The position numbers and the translations under genes were made by a program. Source: Rhododendron vialii (lineage: Eukaryota > Streptophyta > Magnoliopsida > Ericales > Ericaceae). From it: DNA of 64,000 nucleotides. The notes beneath the pieces were generated by a model that saw nothing but the letters and a program-made list of their open reading frames with translations, did no database searches and was not told where the DNA came from. Shown one piece after another: positions 34,601 to 46,037 of the stretch (positions are counted from its first letter, which is position 1; each line of letters begins with the position of its first letter). The DNA lies in assembly GCF_030253575.1 (NCBI RefSeq), contig NC_080565.1, forward strand, positions 2,790,501-2,854,500. The letters run 5' to 3'.

Positions 34601-37600
34601 GGACTTTACGGCTCTCATCTCCCACACATGGTTGTACCAAGTTTTTTTTTATGGTTTTCCTCAAGCCCTGAAATTGATTTTATGTGTTTTGGTTTTGGTT
34701 TTGTTAATGATTAGAAACCTGCATGGAGAACCTTTTTTTCATACGTCGGCCCTGGATTCCTCGTGTCGATGGCTTATATTGACCCCGGCAATTGTACGTA
34801 AATCTCTCTCTCTCTCTCTCTCTCTCATAGAGTGTTATTGTTTCACAATTTGGGAATAACTTTTCATTTTCCTGCTCTGATGCCATAGTGGAAACTGACT
34901 TGCAAGCCGGAGCTAACAATGGATTCGAGGTAAGACTATAACATAAAAATATCACAAAATTATCAACAAAAATTAAAAATCCGAAAAATGAACTTGGTTA
35001 TTAAAGAAGAAGATGGTAAAGATAAAAATCTCTATCTCAAAGTTTGTTACGTATAATGAAACTTATCAATTAATCCCCATTTCAGCTACTCTGGGTGATC
35101 CTTCTCGGGATGATCTTCGCCCTCATAATTCAATCGCTTGCTGCAAATCTTGGCGTAAGCACTGGTAAGACTTAAAATGAATTATTGCAAGCTACAATTA
35201 AGGAACAATTAATTAACGAGTAATTTTTTTGTTCCAAGTTTTCTCTATTTCAGTCTAAGTTGCAATTGTTTGTTTTGGTTCAAAGGAAAACACCTATCGG
35301 AATTATGCAAGGCCGAGTACCCTATATTTGTGAAGTATTGCCTCTGGCTGTTGGCAGAAGCAGCCGTCATAGCAGCCGATATTCCTGAAGGTATGGAGCT
35401 AAAGATGAATATCCCTTCGAAACAAAACGTGGATCCGGGGATGCTGTCAAGCAGCTCTTTGCTGAGCAGGTGCAAAGCGGCCGATCCGGCTGTTCATCTC
35501 GACACAGACGGCTCGAATCGAATTTGAGCGCATAAAAATCTAAACCATCTATTGTTCGGTTAAAATCCAAGCCTCATATTACCGAGATGAACAGTCAGAT
35601 CGGCTGCTCTGCATCGCTTTGGAGGGTGCTGCTTGGCAGAATATATCTCCTATTTATGCAAACTTTTTATGAGAAACACATGTGGTAATTCTTTCTCCTT
35701 CTTTTTTGGCTGCAGTTATTGGGACAGCATTTGGCTTAAATATATTGTTTCACATACCAGTCTGGGCAGGAGTCCTTCTCACCGGTTTGAGCACTCTCCT
35801 ACTGATTGGCCTTCAGAGATATGGGGTATATATATTGATATAATCCACTTGTACCATTTCAATCATTAGTCATTTGTACCAATGAAGCAAAAACACAACC
35901 GTTTAGGGGTGTTTAATGGGTTGGTTCGGTCCGGTTTTTGGCATTTTCTATTAAACAGTTATACAAACACTTAATATAAAGCGAAATGGCACAAAGCAAA
36001 GCCTAAAGATTTGGTGTTTCATTTATTTATCATGCCACCTAGTCATTGCTTAGGTCATTCGATGATCCGTTTATCAGTCCTAATCACATATGATGTGTTC
36101 ATCCTTCATTTTTTATTGCATAGCGTAATCCTTCTTTATTATTATATCTACGCGGAGTTTATTCAATGGAGGTGGATCGGAAATGGCTGTCTTAAAGGGG
36201 TCCCACTGATCAATTCAAACAAAAAAGAATTTTTTTTTTCTCAAATTCGTTGTAAGGATACTCTGTTATCTCAAACCAAAAAAAAATACTTTGTTATAAA
36301 GGACAATTCCCTAGCTACGATTAATAACTCCCCCTACTCTGTTAAATTTTTCGCTACTAGTAGTTTTTTTTTTCCAATAAGTTAAAGATTTTATTGGACA
36401 AACCCATACATTAAAAGGAGCACTAGGGCGTTTCATCTTTGTTATTCTTTTTTGCCTTTTGGTTTTTAAAACCTTCTCTTTTGAATTGGACGGAACAGAT
36501 TAGAAAGCTGGAATTGTTCGTAGCAATTATGGTGTTCATAATGGCTTCATGTTTCTTCGGGGAAATGGCTTTTGTGAAGCCTCCTGCTGCTGATTTGTTT
36601 AAGGGACTGTTTATTCCTAAGCTCAGTGGCCAAACTGCCACCGGAGATGCCATTGCCTTAATTGGCGCCCTTATTATGCCGTAAGACATTCTCCATATTT
36701 TTGACATTGCGATAACTGTGGCTACAGATAATATATAAGGCAATGGCGTCCTAATTATGCCGTAAAGATATTCTTAATATCTTTGACATTGCGATAACTT
36801 TGGCTACAGATAATATATTCTAGCTACCATGATATTTGTGAGCACACGCCCCGAAAAATTCGATTGCGTCCTTTTTGGAAAACGCGACGAAACGCTTCGA
36901 TTTAGAGTCACCACTCGGATTTTAGCGGAATGCACCCAAGGAACCGAACTTGAAACGTTTGCTACATTTTGATTGGTAAAGGTTTTGTACATTGAACCAT
37001 CGTCACCTTTGATATCTGAGATTCGAGAGCCAGGTTACGAGAGGGGAAGGGTTTTATGGCACCTCTCTCTCCTAATCCGGAGATTGGTCTCCACTTGGGC
37101 ATTTGTGAAAACGTTTGCATTTTTCTCTCATTAATAATTTTTAGCCATTTAGGGCGGGGGAGCAGTTAAGGGGGATCAAAACTATAATAAGTTGGTAAAA
37201 TGTGGTAAAATGGCGTGCTTGCTTTATTGAAACAAATAATAAAGATTGAAAACAGACTGTAAAACACTGGTCCGGAGTGACATGTGCAGGAAGAAACCTG
37301 CATGCACTGGCCAAGCCATTGTATGCAGATATGACCTGCGTACGCCACAATGAAGCTGGTGTACTTCAGTAAGTCTAAACTCACAACTCTTATTTCCATC
37401 CCTCTGGGCTTTGGAAAGGACCAGCGCATACCTAGGACAAACCAGACAGTTTATATTGCATTATGTAAACAATTATAAGCAGTTAAAAGTAGACCTGGGT
37501 AACAGGTCGTGTCGGGTCGTGTTCGTGTCGTGTCAGTCGGGTTCGTGTCACAAATCACCCAATCCTAACCCAACCCAATTAGAATTCGTGTTTCTCGAGT

Positions 37601-40600
37601 CGTGTCATTTTCGTGTTTCGTGTCAGAAATGTTCAACCCTAACCTGTTAACTTCGTGTCCGGTTCGTGTCGTGTTATCGTGTCTGTTGCCTAACTCTATA
37701 TAGAATTGCAGATATACCATATATTATGTATATATGTTCGTGAAAATGGGTGACACAGATTTGTAACCGTGTTGGTTGTGTCAATTTCGTGTCTCGCGTG
37801 TTCAACCCGAACCCGACCCATTTAGAATTCGTGTTCTCGGGTCGTGTCATTTTCGTGTTTCGTGTCAGAAATGTTCAACCCTAACCCGCTAACTTCATGT
37901 TCGGTTCGTGTCGTGTTATCGTGTCTCGTGTCTGTTGCCCAGCTCTAGTTAAAAGGGCCATAAGGCCTAAAGAATGAACAAAAACACCACATAAACAGTA
38001 TGAGGATAAAAATAGAAGCCAATGCCTAGTTACCATGCAAGGGCCAGCCACCGAGCTAGATCTAATTGCCGTACGCCGGTAAGTGGATACCGTACGCCAG
38101 TTATACCATTTTGTCCAGTTCTTGACTTTGCACTTTCTGGGCTCTGGAACATGACCAGAAGGATCCAGAGGCATTTCATATCAACATAAGTAAATATTGA
38201 AATCTTACAACTAGCAGTTCTAAATATAGAAAACAGTAAACTGATTTTTAACATGCAATAAGGTGATAAAAGGGAAAGAAAAGCAGAAAATAGCTGGACA
38301 CTGATCCCCATGCCAGTAATGCACGTACCACTAGAACTGGCGTACGTTTACTTACTACTGGCGTGCGTTAGTGCTAGCTATATACGTTTTGAAACCTTGC
38401 CAACTTTAAAGTCAGGACTGGTATTGATTACCAGCCTTGACCCTGCCAGCCCCCCTCAGGAGTCAGAACAGAAAGCTTAACAAAGGTGGTATACCTTTGG
38501 TTTTGGAGGTTGGAGGTGTATTTGAGCCTTGAGCTTGAAGTTTGAGGGATGGATGATGTGTGTCTGGATGTGAGTGGTGTATGGAGGGGCTGCTTGTTCA
38601 CTCTTTCAAGGATGAGAGAAGAGAACAAGGAACCAAGGAAGAAGAGAGAAGAAAGACTCGAAAGCTCTTTATGTTTTTGTAACCCCTTGCATTCAAGGGG
38701 AGTATTTATAAGGGAATGAGTGAGGGGGGAGGGAGGGTGTGGGGGGTTGTAACTAGCGTCAAAGGGCTGGTTGGGTTGGAAGGAGAGTCTCCATGCATTA
38801 AATGCATGAGACTTGCTTGATAGATATTGTAAGAGAAAGTGAGGAGCATCCCCTGCATGTATGCACCAACCAGACGAATGTACAGGATTCTGGGGGGGGT
38901 CAAAAGTCTTGTGCACATGGTTGAATAAAGGTGATTCGACTGATTTTGACCGTCGTACGCTAGTAGGGTACCTGCGTGCGCCAGTAAAAGCCTAGTCAAC
39001 GGTCAAAGTTGACCGATGACTGACACGTGGCAGTGAACCAGCGCACACCAATTTAGTATCAACATATGCAAGCAGGGTTTTGTTGAGGCCCTTTGGTTCT
39101 GGCTTGAAGGACTTAAAAGGGGTTTGAAAAGGTTTTGAAAGGGTTTGAATGAGATTCGGAATGCTCAAAACATCAAACACACCAACAATTTCGGAATGTT
39201 ATTGACCTTATTCATCATTAGGGAATCAAAGACCGTGAGTAAACTAATTTGGAAAGTTCAAAATACGGTGTGTACAATATTCTGCTGTAATTTCTAAATT
39301 TTTTGAATTATATATATCATAATTATATACCCAGTCATGGTTACACTAACCATTTTTTAAAAAGTCTACGTTTCTTCTTTGTATCGCCCTTTCAATTGGT
39401 TTTGCAGTAAGTGTTACTACTTATTATTCTTGTTGTTTCATCAACAGCCATAACCTCTTTCTCCACTCAGCTCTGGTGCTCTCCAGGAAGATACCAAATT
39501 CTGTCCGTGGCATAAAGGTAAGTCAACAATAACCTTTTTATGATTGCATGCATATAACTTGCAAGAGGTTGGCCGCATTGTCAAGGCTTGAAATATAGAG
39601 ATTTGTATTCTCCTAAAATCTCATGTTTGAAATCTCTTATACGATTCGTTGATTATGACTTCCAAACCACTGTATAATAAATTAAATAAAATCGTTATCT
39701 GAATATGAAGCTAGAATCAATCCGTGCTATACACGACAATTACCGAAAAAATAATAAATAAAAAAATTCAAGAACTCATATTTTATTGGTAAATAGAATT
39801 AATTGATCCCAAACTACTAGAGTTTTTTGAATATTGTAAGTATATCTTTGGACCAATTGGATTTTTAAATAGTTAAGATACAAATGTAATTAGACTTTTT
39901 ATATTAGGTCACTTGTCCCACCCAAGGGGCTTCTCGCAGAAATTACTTATTGGACCCCGTTTCTCTATTATTAGATTGAAGATCAAAGGTCTCTGTCATT
40001 AATTTCATCGTAGCTATTCATTTTTTCATCTCTACAGTTAAATTTTTCCTAAATTTTTTTTGTTAAAATCTGAACCGTTAAAAGTACTTTTGAACTGTTA
40101 AGCCAGATTCGTACCAATTAAAATTGAGCTACAAGCTTAATTACGAGAAATTGAATTAACCTGAAATCCTCTAACATTGTTGCAGGAAGTTTGTCGGTTC
40201 TACTTGATGGAGACGGGTTTTGCCTTGTTTGTGGCATTATTGATAAATATTGCAGTCACCTCAGTATCAGCAACTGTTTGTTCAGACCCAAGCCTCTCGA
40301 GTCAATGCAATAACGTCACTCTAAACTCTGCCTCTTTCCTTCTACAGGTCGAAACTAGTACTCCTTACCCTTCTTTTTTTCTTTCTTTTTGATACTTCGG
40401 AAATTCATACTTACTGAACTATTCAAGCGTAATAATACAGAGCGACGATAAATTTATCTCGGCCAAAGTATTCAATTACGGCCAGTGAAGTTCTCTTTGC
40501 TGGACGAATTTCTTCCAAGAGCCAATGTAATTTTTTTTTTTCTCGGCAAACGAAACTTTTATAAACTCAAAAGGGATATATCGAGAGAGCGAATGAAAAA

Positions 40601-42639
40601 GAAAATAAAACGAAACTTTTATAAACTCAAAAAGGATATATCGAGAGAGCGAATGAAAAAGAAAATAAAACAAACGTCCAACTATGTCAAAAGAAACACG
40701 AGCCTAATTTACCTTGAGAAAATTAATCAGCCACTTCATTTACGATTTATTATCTATGAAGTTCTTCTTTTATGTCAAATAAATTAATATAGCAACATAC
40801 ATAACATGAGCAAATAGTAGCTACAAAACTAGTTACACCCTTCAATTATAACACTCTAGGGGTGATTTGGCGTAACTTTTTTTTTTTTTTTTTGATTTAT
40901 TTTTTAGTCTTATTCTAGTTTTTGAGTCAAAATTTTTGTTTTTATCTATTCGTCTTAACAATAAGAATTTAAAGAGTAAAAAATTTATGATCAATATATT
41001 AAAATAAAAAGTTTAACAAAGACAAAAATAATTAATTCATCACTCAGATGCATGTTATGTTTTTTTTTTTTTAAGATTATTTTTTCATTTTCTACACAAA
41101 AAATTCAGTTTGCTTCATATATATTTTTGTAGTTTTTAAATTTCTCTTGTCGAAACTTATAAGTAATCCAAAAAAGATTTAACCCAAAACTAAAAACAAG
41201 AAAAAAAATTGAATAAGAACAGAATAATAGTTCAATAACAAGGTTTGTAAAATCAAAATAACAATCCAGTAACAAATTAAAGATTGTTTCACTCCCTGGA
41301 ACCGCGATTCTGCTGCTAGCGTGTAGTTATAAGTTAAGAACGAAAAATCTTAATGATCAAAATTTCATTTCTCAATTTCAGAATGTGCTTAAGAAATCAA
41401 GTTCAACCATTTACGGCATCGCGTTGCTAGCTTCGGGACAAAGTTCATCTATCACATGCACCTATGCTGGACAATTTATCATGCAGGTACAGATAATCAT
41501 GTCTATATATATATGTATGTATAGTCCATAGTTTGTATAGTAGGTATTTACGCACATATAACTTCCTAATTTGGAATTTAACGGGTAATCTGGTCGCGCG
41601 ATTTCTAGGGTTTCTTGGATCTGAAAATGAAGAGATGGCAAAGAAACCTTATGACAAGGACCATTTCCATTGCACCAAGTCTAATAGCCTCGCTAGTCGG
41701 TGGACCTGCTGCAGCTGGCAATTTAATCATAATTTCATCGGTAGTTTGTTGCACCATAGTAGAATTGGTTTTCCAGTTTTTCCAATTTTTTGCTGATTCA
41801 ATTACTAATAACGAATTATCATTTTTCTTTCTTTTCAATTGGTTTTGAATTGGCAGATGATACTATCATTTGAACTTCCATTTTCTCTGATTCCACTCCT
41901 TAAATTCAGTAGCAGTACCAGCAAGATGGGACCGTATAAGAGCTCAATATATGTAAGTATTTTTAGCAAATATTTTCAATGTCGACAACGAATTTGACAA
42001 AAAGTCCGCAAAGCAGTAAAAGATAACAGAAATTAATATTTCCAAAACTTCAATTTCTGCGTGTTGTCTTCTTTATTTAAATTCAGAAATGATACGGTCC
42101 AGAAAACCCTACGGGAAAACAAATCAACCGTCCCGATCCCGGAGAGTTTCCTATTATGGGTTTCCTCGCAGGTCTGATTTAAAATTTTATCATTAATTTT
42201 TTGTTTATTTTTAAAAACTAGGAATATGTGGTCAAAATCTTGCTAAATTAACTCCACTAGAAACGAAAATTATGCATGCAAATGACCGGAAGTTCAACTA
42301 AACATTTGAAGACCGTGCCTACAGATTATCGTGATCTCGTGGATCATGGGGCTAGCAATCATTGGCGCAAACATTTACTACCTCAGCACATCGTTCGTTG
42401 GGTGGATGATTCACAGCACTCTGCCGAAAGCCGCAACCATTTTCATCGCGATCATAGTGTTTCCAATGATGGTCATCTACGTAGCCTCCGTGATTTACTT
42501 GATGTGGCGTAAAGACACGGCTGTGACATACATCGACACAACGAAGAACGACCCGACCGTTCACTCCAGCACGGAGGACGGGGAAGACTCCAGTGTTCCT
42601 TACAGGGAGGATTTGGCTGATATCCCACTCCCTGAGTAA
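31614..42639 (+). CDS. NRAMP: NRAMP-family divalent metal transporter, copy A (complete)
   Basis: Thirteen exons: 31614-31733, 34715-34793, 34889-34929, 35086-35164, 35286-35390, 35716-35825, 36499-36680, 39448-39517, 40186-40347, 41382-41486, 41609-41740, 41857-41952, 42325-42639. All junctions are GT-AG and in frame; 531 residues, the usual length. NRAMP proteins are proton-coupled importers of Mn2+, Fe2+ and similar ions in the plasma or internal membranes. Seen: a soluble N-terminus; DPGN in TM1 (AYIDPGN); MPH in TM6 (ALIMPHNLF), split by intron 7; the conserved motif [14 protein letters not shown] with Cys where I expect Gly; and a C-tail ending [12 protein letters not shown]. This fits the clade of ordinary plant NRAMPs, not EIN2. 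Intron 1 (about 3 kb) and intron 7 (2.8 kb) are enlarged by transposons. Compared with copy B it carries more departures from the family consensus, as I recall it, in TM4-TM5 and exon 9. Confidence 0.97.
32544..32780 (+). mobile_element. L1-type LINE 3' fragment in NRAMP-A intron 1
   Basis: Flanked by an 18-bp direct repeat, aattgcgcaaatagatgg (32526-32543) and aattgcgcgaatagatgg (32781-32798). The insert encodes a short C-terminal piece ([15 protein letters not shown] and on) like the end of the RNase H region of plant LINE ORF2, and ends in poly(A). Absent from NRAMP-B intron 1. Confidence 0.85.
33069..33362. mobile_element. MITE, GATGATGCTATGG family, copy 1 (left arm of inverted pair)
   Basis: Opens atgacttcggtgtccccggt and ends with the complement of gatgatgctatgg. 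It is the near reverse complement of 33408-33727 over its full length. Target duplication not clear for this copy. Confidence 0.75.
33408..33727. mobile_element. Mutator-type MITE, GATGATGCTATGG family, copy 2 (right arm)
   Basis: 320 bp with inverted ends sharing gtgtccccggtcatttt. Exact 9-bp direct repeat TTTACTGTT (33399-33407 and 33728-33736). With the preceding copy it forms a ~300-bp-arm inverted repeat with a ~45-bp spacer in NRAMP-A intron 1. Confidence 0.88.
33792..34565. mobile_element. MITE, GGCTCCGTTCAG family, copy 2, in NRAMP-A intron 1
   Basis: Ends ggccccgttcagttg and the complement ggcaactgaacgaagcc, with ATA flanks as in copy 1 at 21875. 774 bp because of about 390 bp of extra AT-rich sequence in the middle (about 33975-34390). 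No coding capacity. Confidence 0.75.
34803..34826 (+). repeat. (CT)n microsatellite in NRAMP-A intron 2
   Basis: About 12 CT repeats starting a few bases after the exon 2 donor. At the same place in NRAMP-B the tract is about 75 bp (58221-58295). Confidence 0.9.
35438..35640. mobile_element. MITE-like inverted repeat in NRAMP-A intron 5
   Basis: Arms about 55-60 bp: gatgctgtcaagcagc at the left, its approximate complement (gctgcttggcag) at the right, and cggctgttcatctcg shared inside. The same intron of NRAMP-B holds a different or strongly diverged hairpin. Confidence 0.6.
36837..39276. mobile_element. Putative solo LTR, 2.44 kb, in NRAMP-A intron 7
   Basis: Starts TGTGAGCACACGCCCC and ends GGTGTGTACA, flanked by an exact 5-bp repeat ATATT (36832-36836 and 39277-39281). 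TG/CA ends with a 5-bp duplication indicate LTR-retrotransposon integration. No gag, pol or second LTR was recognised inside, so a solo LTR is the simplest reading. NRAMP-B lacks it. A GTCGTG-rich repeat is nested within. Open frames inside are not supported. Confidence 0.75.
37485..37945. repeat. GTCGTGTC-rich repeat, two internal copies, nested in the solo LTR
   Basis: Two halves (about 37500-37690 and 37770-37940) share segments such as ttttcgtgtttcgtgtcaga followed by aatgttcaaccctaac, and end near tctgttgcc. I recall dispersed repeats of this type in many plants. No coding capacity. Confidence 0.7.
40531..40670 (-). repeat. LINE tail with a 60-bp tandem duplication in NRAMP-A intron 9
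   Basis: A T run at 40531-40541, then two 60-bp units (40551-40610 and 40611-40670) differing at one base. On the - strand this reads as a LINE 3' end (tttataaaagtttcgtttgc followed by poly(A)). NRAMP-B has no such insertion at this point. Confidence 0.75.
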
Positions 42640-43552
42640 GGTTCAGAGTGGTGCCAAGAATATCTTCTATTTCTCAAGTGTGAAGCCCTCAAAAAATTGA
42701 ATTTTAAGGCCTCGTTTGGTTCTTCTGGAAAGGAGACTTGAAACCAGTGTCTTCTGGATCGCAATTAAGGGAGCAAGTCTAGTTTGTACCATATGTTGAA
42801 TGTTGCTTAACGTTTCTGTATCAATCGTTTCCATGTATGCTGAGCAAAAAAATCAAAATCAAAATCATTTCCATATATGTATATAATAAATGTGTTTTGG
42901 TGCAAGTCGTTTTTTTATGCCCAATAATGTTCGTTACCAATTGAATACCCTTTTTGCTTAACAAAAATCGTACTAATTAAATGCCCAGTGATTGTCCTTG
43001 GAATATGTAAGGTGGTACGTGGGAGCTGGTTGGCAATGGCACACGCATTGAGGGGATCGATCTGCTAAAGGTGTCAAATGGGTGGTGTCGTGGCGGCTCA
43101 ACCTGTTTAGTCTGTGCCGAACGTGCTTTGTGTTGTACCTGGCACGGCCAATTTATTAGTCGTGCCATGTAGTACTGCCGCTCTTTGACGTGTCGTTGTG
43201 TGGAAAACATCAGCTTGGTTGGAAACCATAGAACCAAATCATTTTAACGGGATAATTTAAGCTAATTAAATTCGAAAAAAAAAAAAACACTTGCCATATA
43301 GAAGACCGTGTCTAATTCTTATGCATGCTGCTAGTTATATGATGATGCATTATTTATGAAGGAATTAATGAACCAATCCTTTTCGGTGCAATTGAGCAGT
43401 CTCTGCTTGATAAAAATTTCTGAAAGAAAGTATCATTCTCTATGCAAGATTTGAAGATGGATCTTGGCTTTGTGCATTGTTTCCAGATTATGAGCTGGAA
43501 ACTAATTCTTTAGCAACTAATGCACTCATTTGTTTCCTTTCGTGCTAGGAAA
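42640..43552. other. NRAMP-A 3' flank
   Basis: Contains a possible polyadenylation signal AATAAA at 42885-42890, about 245 bp after the stop. Beyond it I see no gene or clear element. Confidence 0.45.
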
Positions 43553-45130
43553 TTTTTTTTTTGTAAGTAATTTCATTTCACCAAAAACACGGCAACTACA
43601 AATACAACGGGGCATCCCCCTGAACAACAATACAATGAATACAAGGCTATACAAGTCAGCTGTTATTTATCCTAAAAACTCTAGAGCTAAGTAACCAATC
43701 ATCACAAATTTGCCGATTAAGGCAAGAAAACTTTACAGAATTGAAAGAACAAAGCTTGGCTCTAATCGCATCAAGAATCGCTGCAGCTAGGCCATCTACA
43801 TCTCCGCTCTTGTTCTGAAATATCCGCATGTTATGCTCACCCCACAAGAAGTAAGAAGCCAAAGATAACTTGTATACAATACTACAAAAACTTTTACCTT
43901 TTCTTTGAGCACTAGCCCAAATAAGCTCCTGATGCAAAGAAAGAGGCCCTCTGGAAATGTTATTTTTACGCAAAATACGGCTCCAGATCATTGCAGAAAA
44001 TTGGCATTCAAAAAACAAATGGGCATGAGACTCTTCACAAGCCATACACAACACACATATTGAATTAATGGATATCCCCCATTTGGCTATTCTATCCTTG
44101 GTGGAAAGACACTCCAAAATTGCATGCCAAAGAATAAAGCTCTACTTTGCCGAGCCAAAAAATAATAATAATAAAAATATAAAAAATATAAAATATAAAG
44201 CTCTACCGAGGCACATTTTGGCTAAACCATACTAACAAATGCTAGTGTTTAAAAGAACACCTATGTCTGCATGCCACCCATGCTGTCTTGACAGAGTAAA
44301 AGCCATTTGGAGAAAGAGTCCATATTACTTTATCCTTAGCCAATGGATTAGGAAGAAAATTTGCAAGAGTGTGACGCATAACCGCCATCATAACTTGACT
44401 CCTCTATCTTGGCCATCGCCAATTCCCTTGAACAATAATGGAAGATACTTTAGCCCTCAAAGCCCTGCCCCCAATTTTTAACAATGGAATCACCGAACTG
44501 CTTGTACAATGCACCAAGGGGGTGCCAATTATCAATCTATAGAAACGTATATTCTCCATCCCCAATGCAATACCTGATCCAACCTTGACAAATGTCCCTT
44601 AATTTGAAAAGTTTCCTTATTACCCATGATGCATCATTCGGTATAGGAATTCCCAGAGACTATGCCCTTTCAGAATTTACATATGCACCCACTTTACCCA
44701 TAGCAAATCAGCTTTAAAACTCAAAGCCCAAAGGTGCCTAATATTGGAAGCCTTATTCCACTCTTTAAGGGACCTAAATCCTAGCCCACCTTCATTCTTT
44801 GAAACACATAGATGCATCCAATTACCCGTATGCTTCATGTCAAGACCAGACCATAAGAAAGGCCCTAGCACTCCCTCAATCTCCTTAATTACTTTTTGAG
44901 GCAATATAAAGATAGAGCTCCAGTTGGTATGTATACTACAAAGCACAGACTGAATCAATTGGGCCCTTCCCCCATAGGATAAAAATTTCTAAGACCAACT
45001 TTGAATCCGAGCCAAAATTCATTCTTTAAGGACAATACAATCAGCAGAGGTAAGACTTGAGTTGATCAAAGGCACCCCTAAATACTTCACAGGGAGATGA
45101 CCCTCTGTGCTAGAAACTTGTTTGTTAGTT
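43553..45130 (-). pseudogene. L1-type LINE ORF2 relic (end of reverse transcriptase, zinc-binding region)
   Basis: On the - strand, 44958-44677 encodes a piece from the C-terminal part of a plant non-LTR reverse transcriptase (SIFILPQKVIKEIEGVLGPF, LWSG). 44117-43656 encodes the zf-RVT region (ICVLCMACEESHAHLFFEC). The T run at about 43553 is its poly(A) tail. Stops, shifts and a small AT-rich insertion (about 44155-44210) break the frame, and the N-terminal endonuclease and most of the RT are missing. Not functional. Confidence 0.88.
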
Positions 45131-45753
45131 TGCGAAGAAATGAATGATATGGATACGCGCGTGTATGAATTGTTAGTGGCAGCTATTTTTCAAACACTTT
45201 CATTTCATGGGTACTTGAGCTGAGTTACGTAGATGTCACTTTTGTCTCAAGAGTTTTGTCGACACGTATTGTCATTGAGATATCAGATTCTAGGAGAAAA
45301 ATGCATACTAGTTTTTTTCTCTTTTCTTTTTGTAGGTGAGATTCACAAATACGGTAGATATGGTTGGAGCTAGATGGTTGGAGTCTGGAAGTGATGCATT
45401 TTGCGCTTAATGTTGATGTCGGGCTTCTTGTTACCACTTGTTGTGTGTAATTTTGGATCGGCTAGGAATAGCTAGCTAAGGATATTGTACTATTAGTTTT
45501 GGAAGCTATGCAGTCTACTTTCTTAGTTTTGGATATTGAACTTTTAGTTTTAATGGTTTTTGTGGATGAATGTTGGAAAATACCCTCTAGCTTTTATAAA
45601 TTTTCGATTCTGCATTTGCAGCAGCATTTTGTTATTAGTCTTTTGAGATCATTCCGGTGGTCACAATAGGTAATAGTGGTTTCTATGGAAGTTATTTTGT
45701 GACCATGGACACCATAGCATCATCCAAAATTCTTAATTCAAAGTTACTAGTAC
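45131..45753. other. Non-coding stretch, nothing recognised
   Basis: No domain, RNA or element end recognised between the LINE relic and the next MITE. Confidence 0.4.
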
Positions 45754-45763
45754 TAGTAGTTTA

Positions 45764-46037
45764 GGGAAAAACTATGGAGTCCCCGGTCATTTTAGGGACA
45801 CTGTAATTTTTGACATAACCGACCATTAAAATCATAACTAAAACTAGTGATATGTATAACCAAGGCCTCACAAAGGCATAACCCCCAAAATCCCCAAAAA
45901 TTTCTAAGAATTTTGGGGGATATGCCTTTGTAAGGTATTTGTTATACATGTCATTGGTCCTGATTATACTTGTAATGGTGATATTATACAGAAAATTACG
46001 GTATCCCCAAAATAATTGGGGACACCATAGCATCATC
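45764..46037. mobile_element. Mutator-type MITE, GATGATGCTATGG family, copy 3
   Basis: Inverted ends sharing ctatggNgtcccc. The 10-bp direct repeat TAGTAGTTTA lies at 45754-45763 and 46038-46047. Same family as the inverted pair at 33069-33727. Confidence 0.85.

Noticed and set aside
38428..38916. 162-codon - strand frame in NRAMP-A intron 7
   Set aside because: Lies within the putative solo LTR. Composition is rich in Ser, Pro and Leu with no motif; likely chance.
43656..44958. A working reverse transcriptase gene
   Set aside because: Only C-terminal RT and zinc-binding pieces remain, in broken frames, with a small insertion between them.
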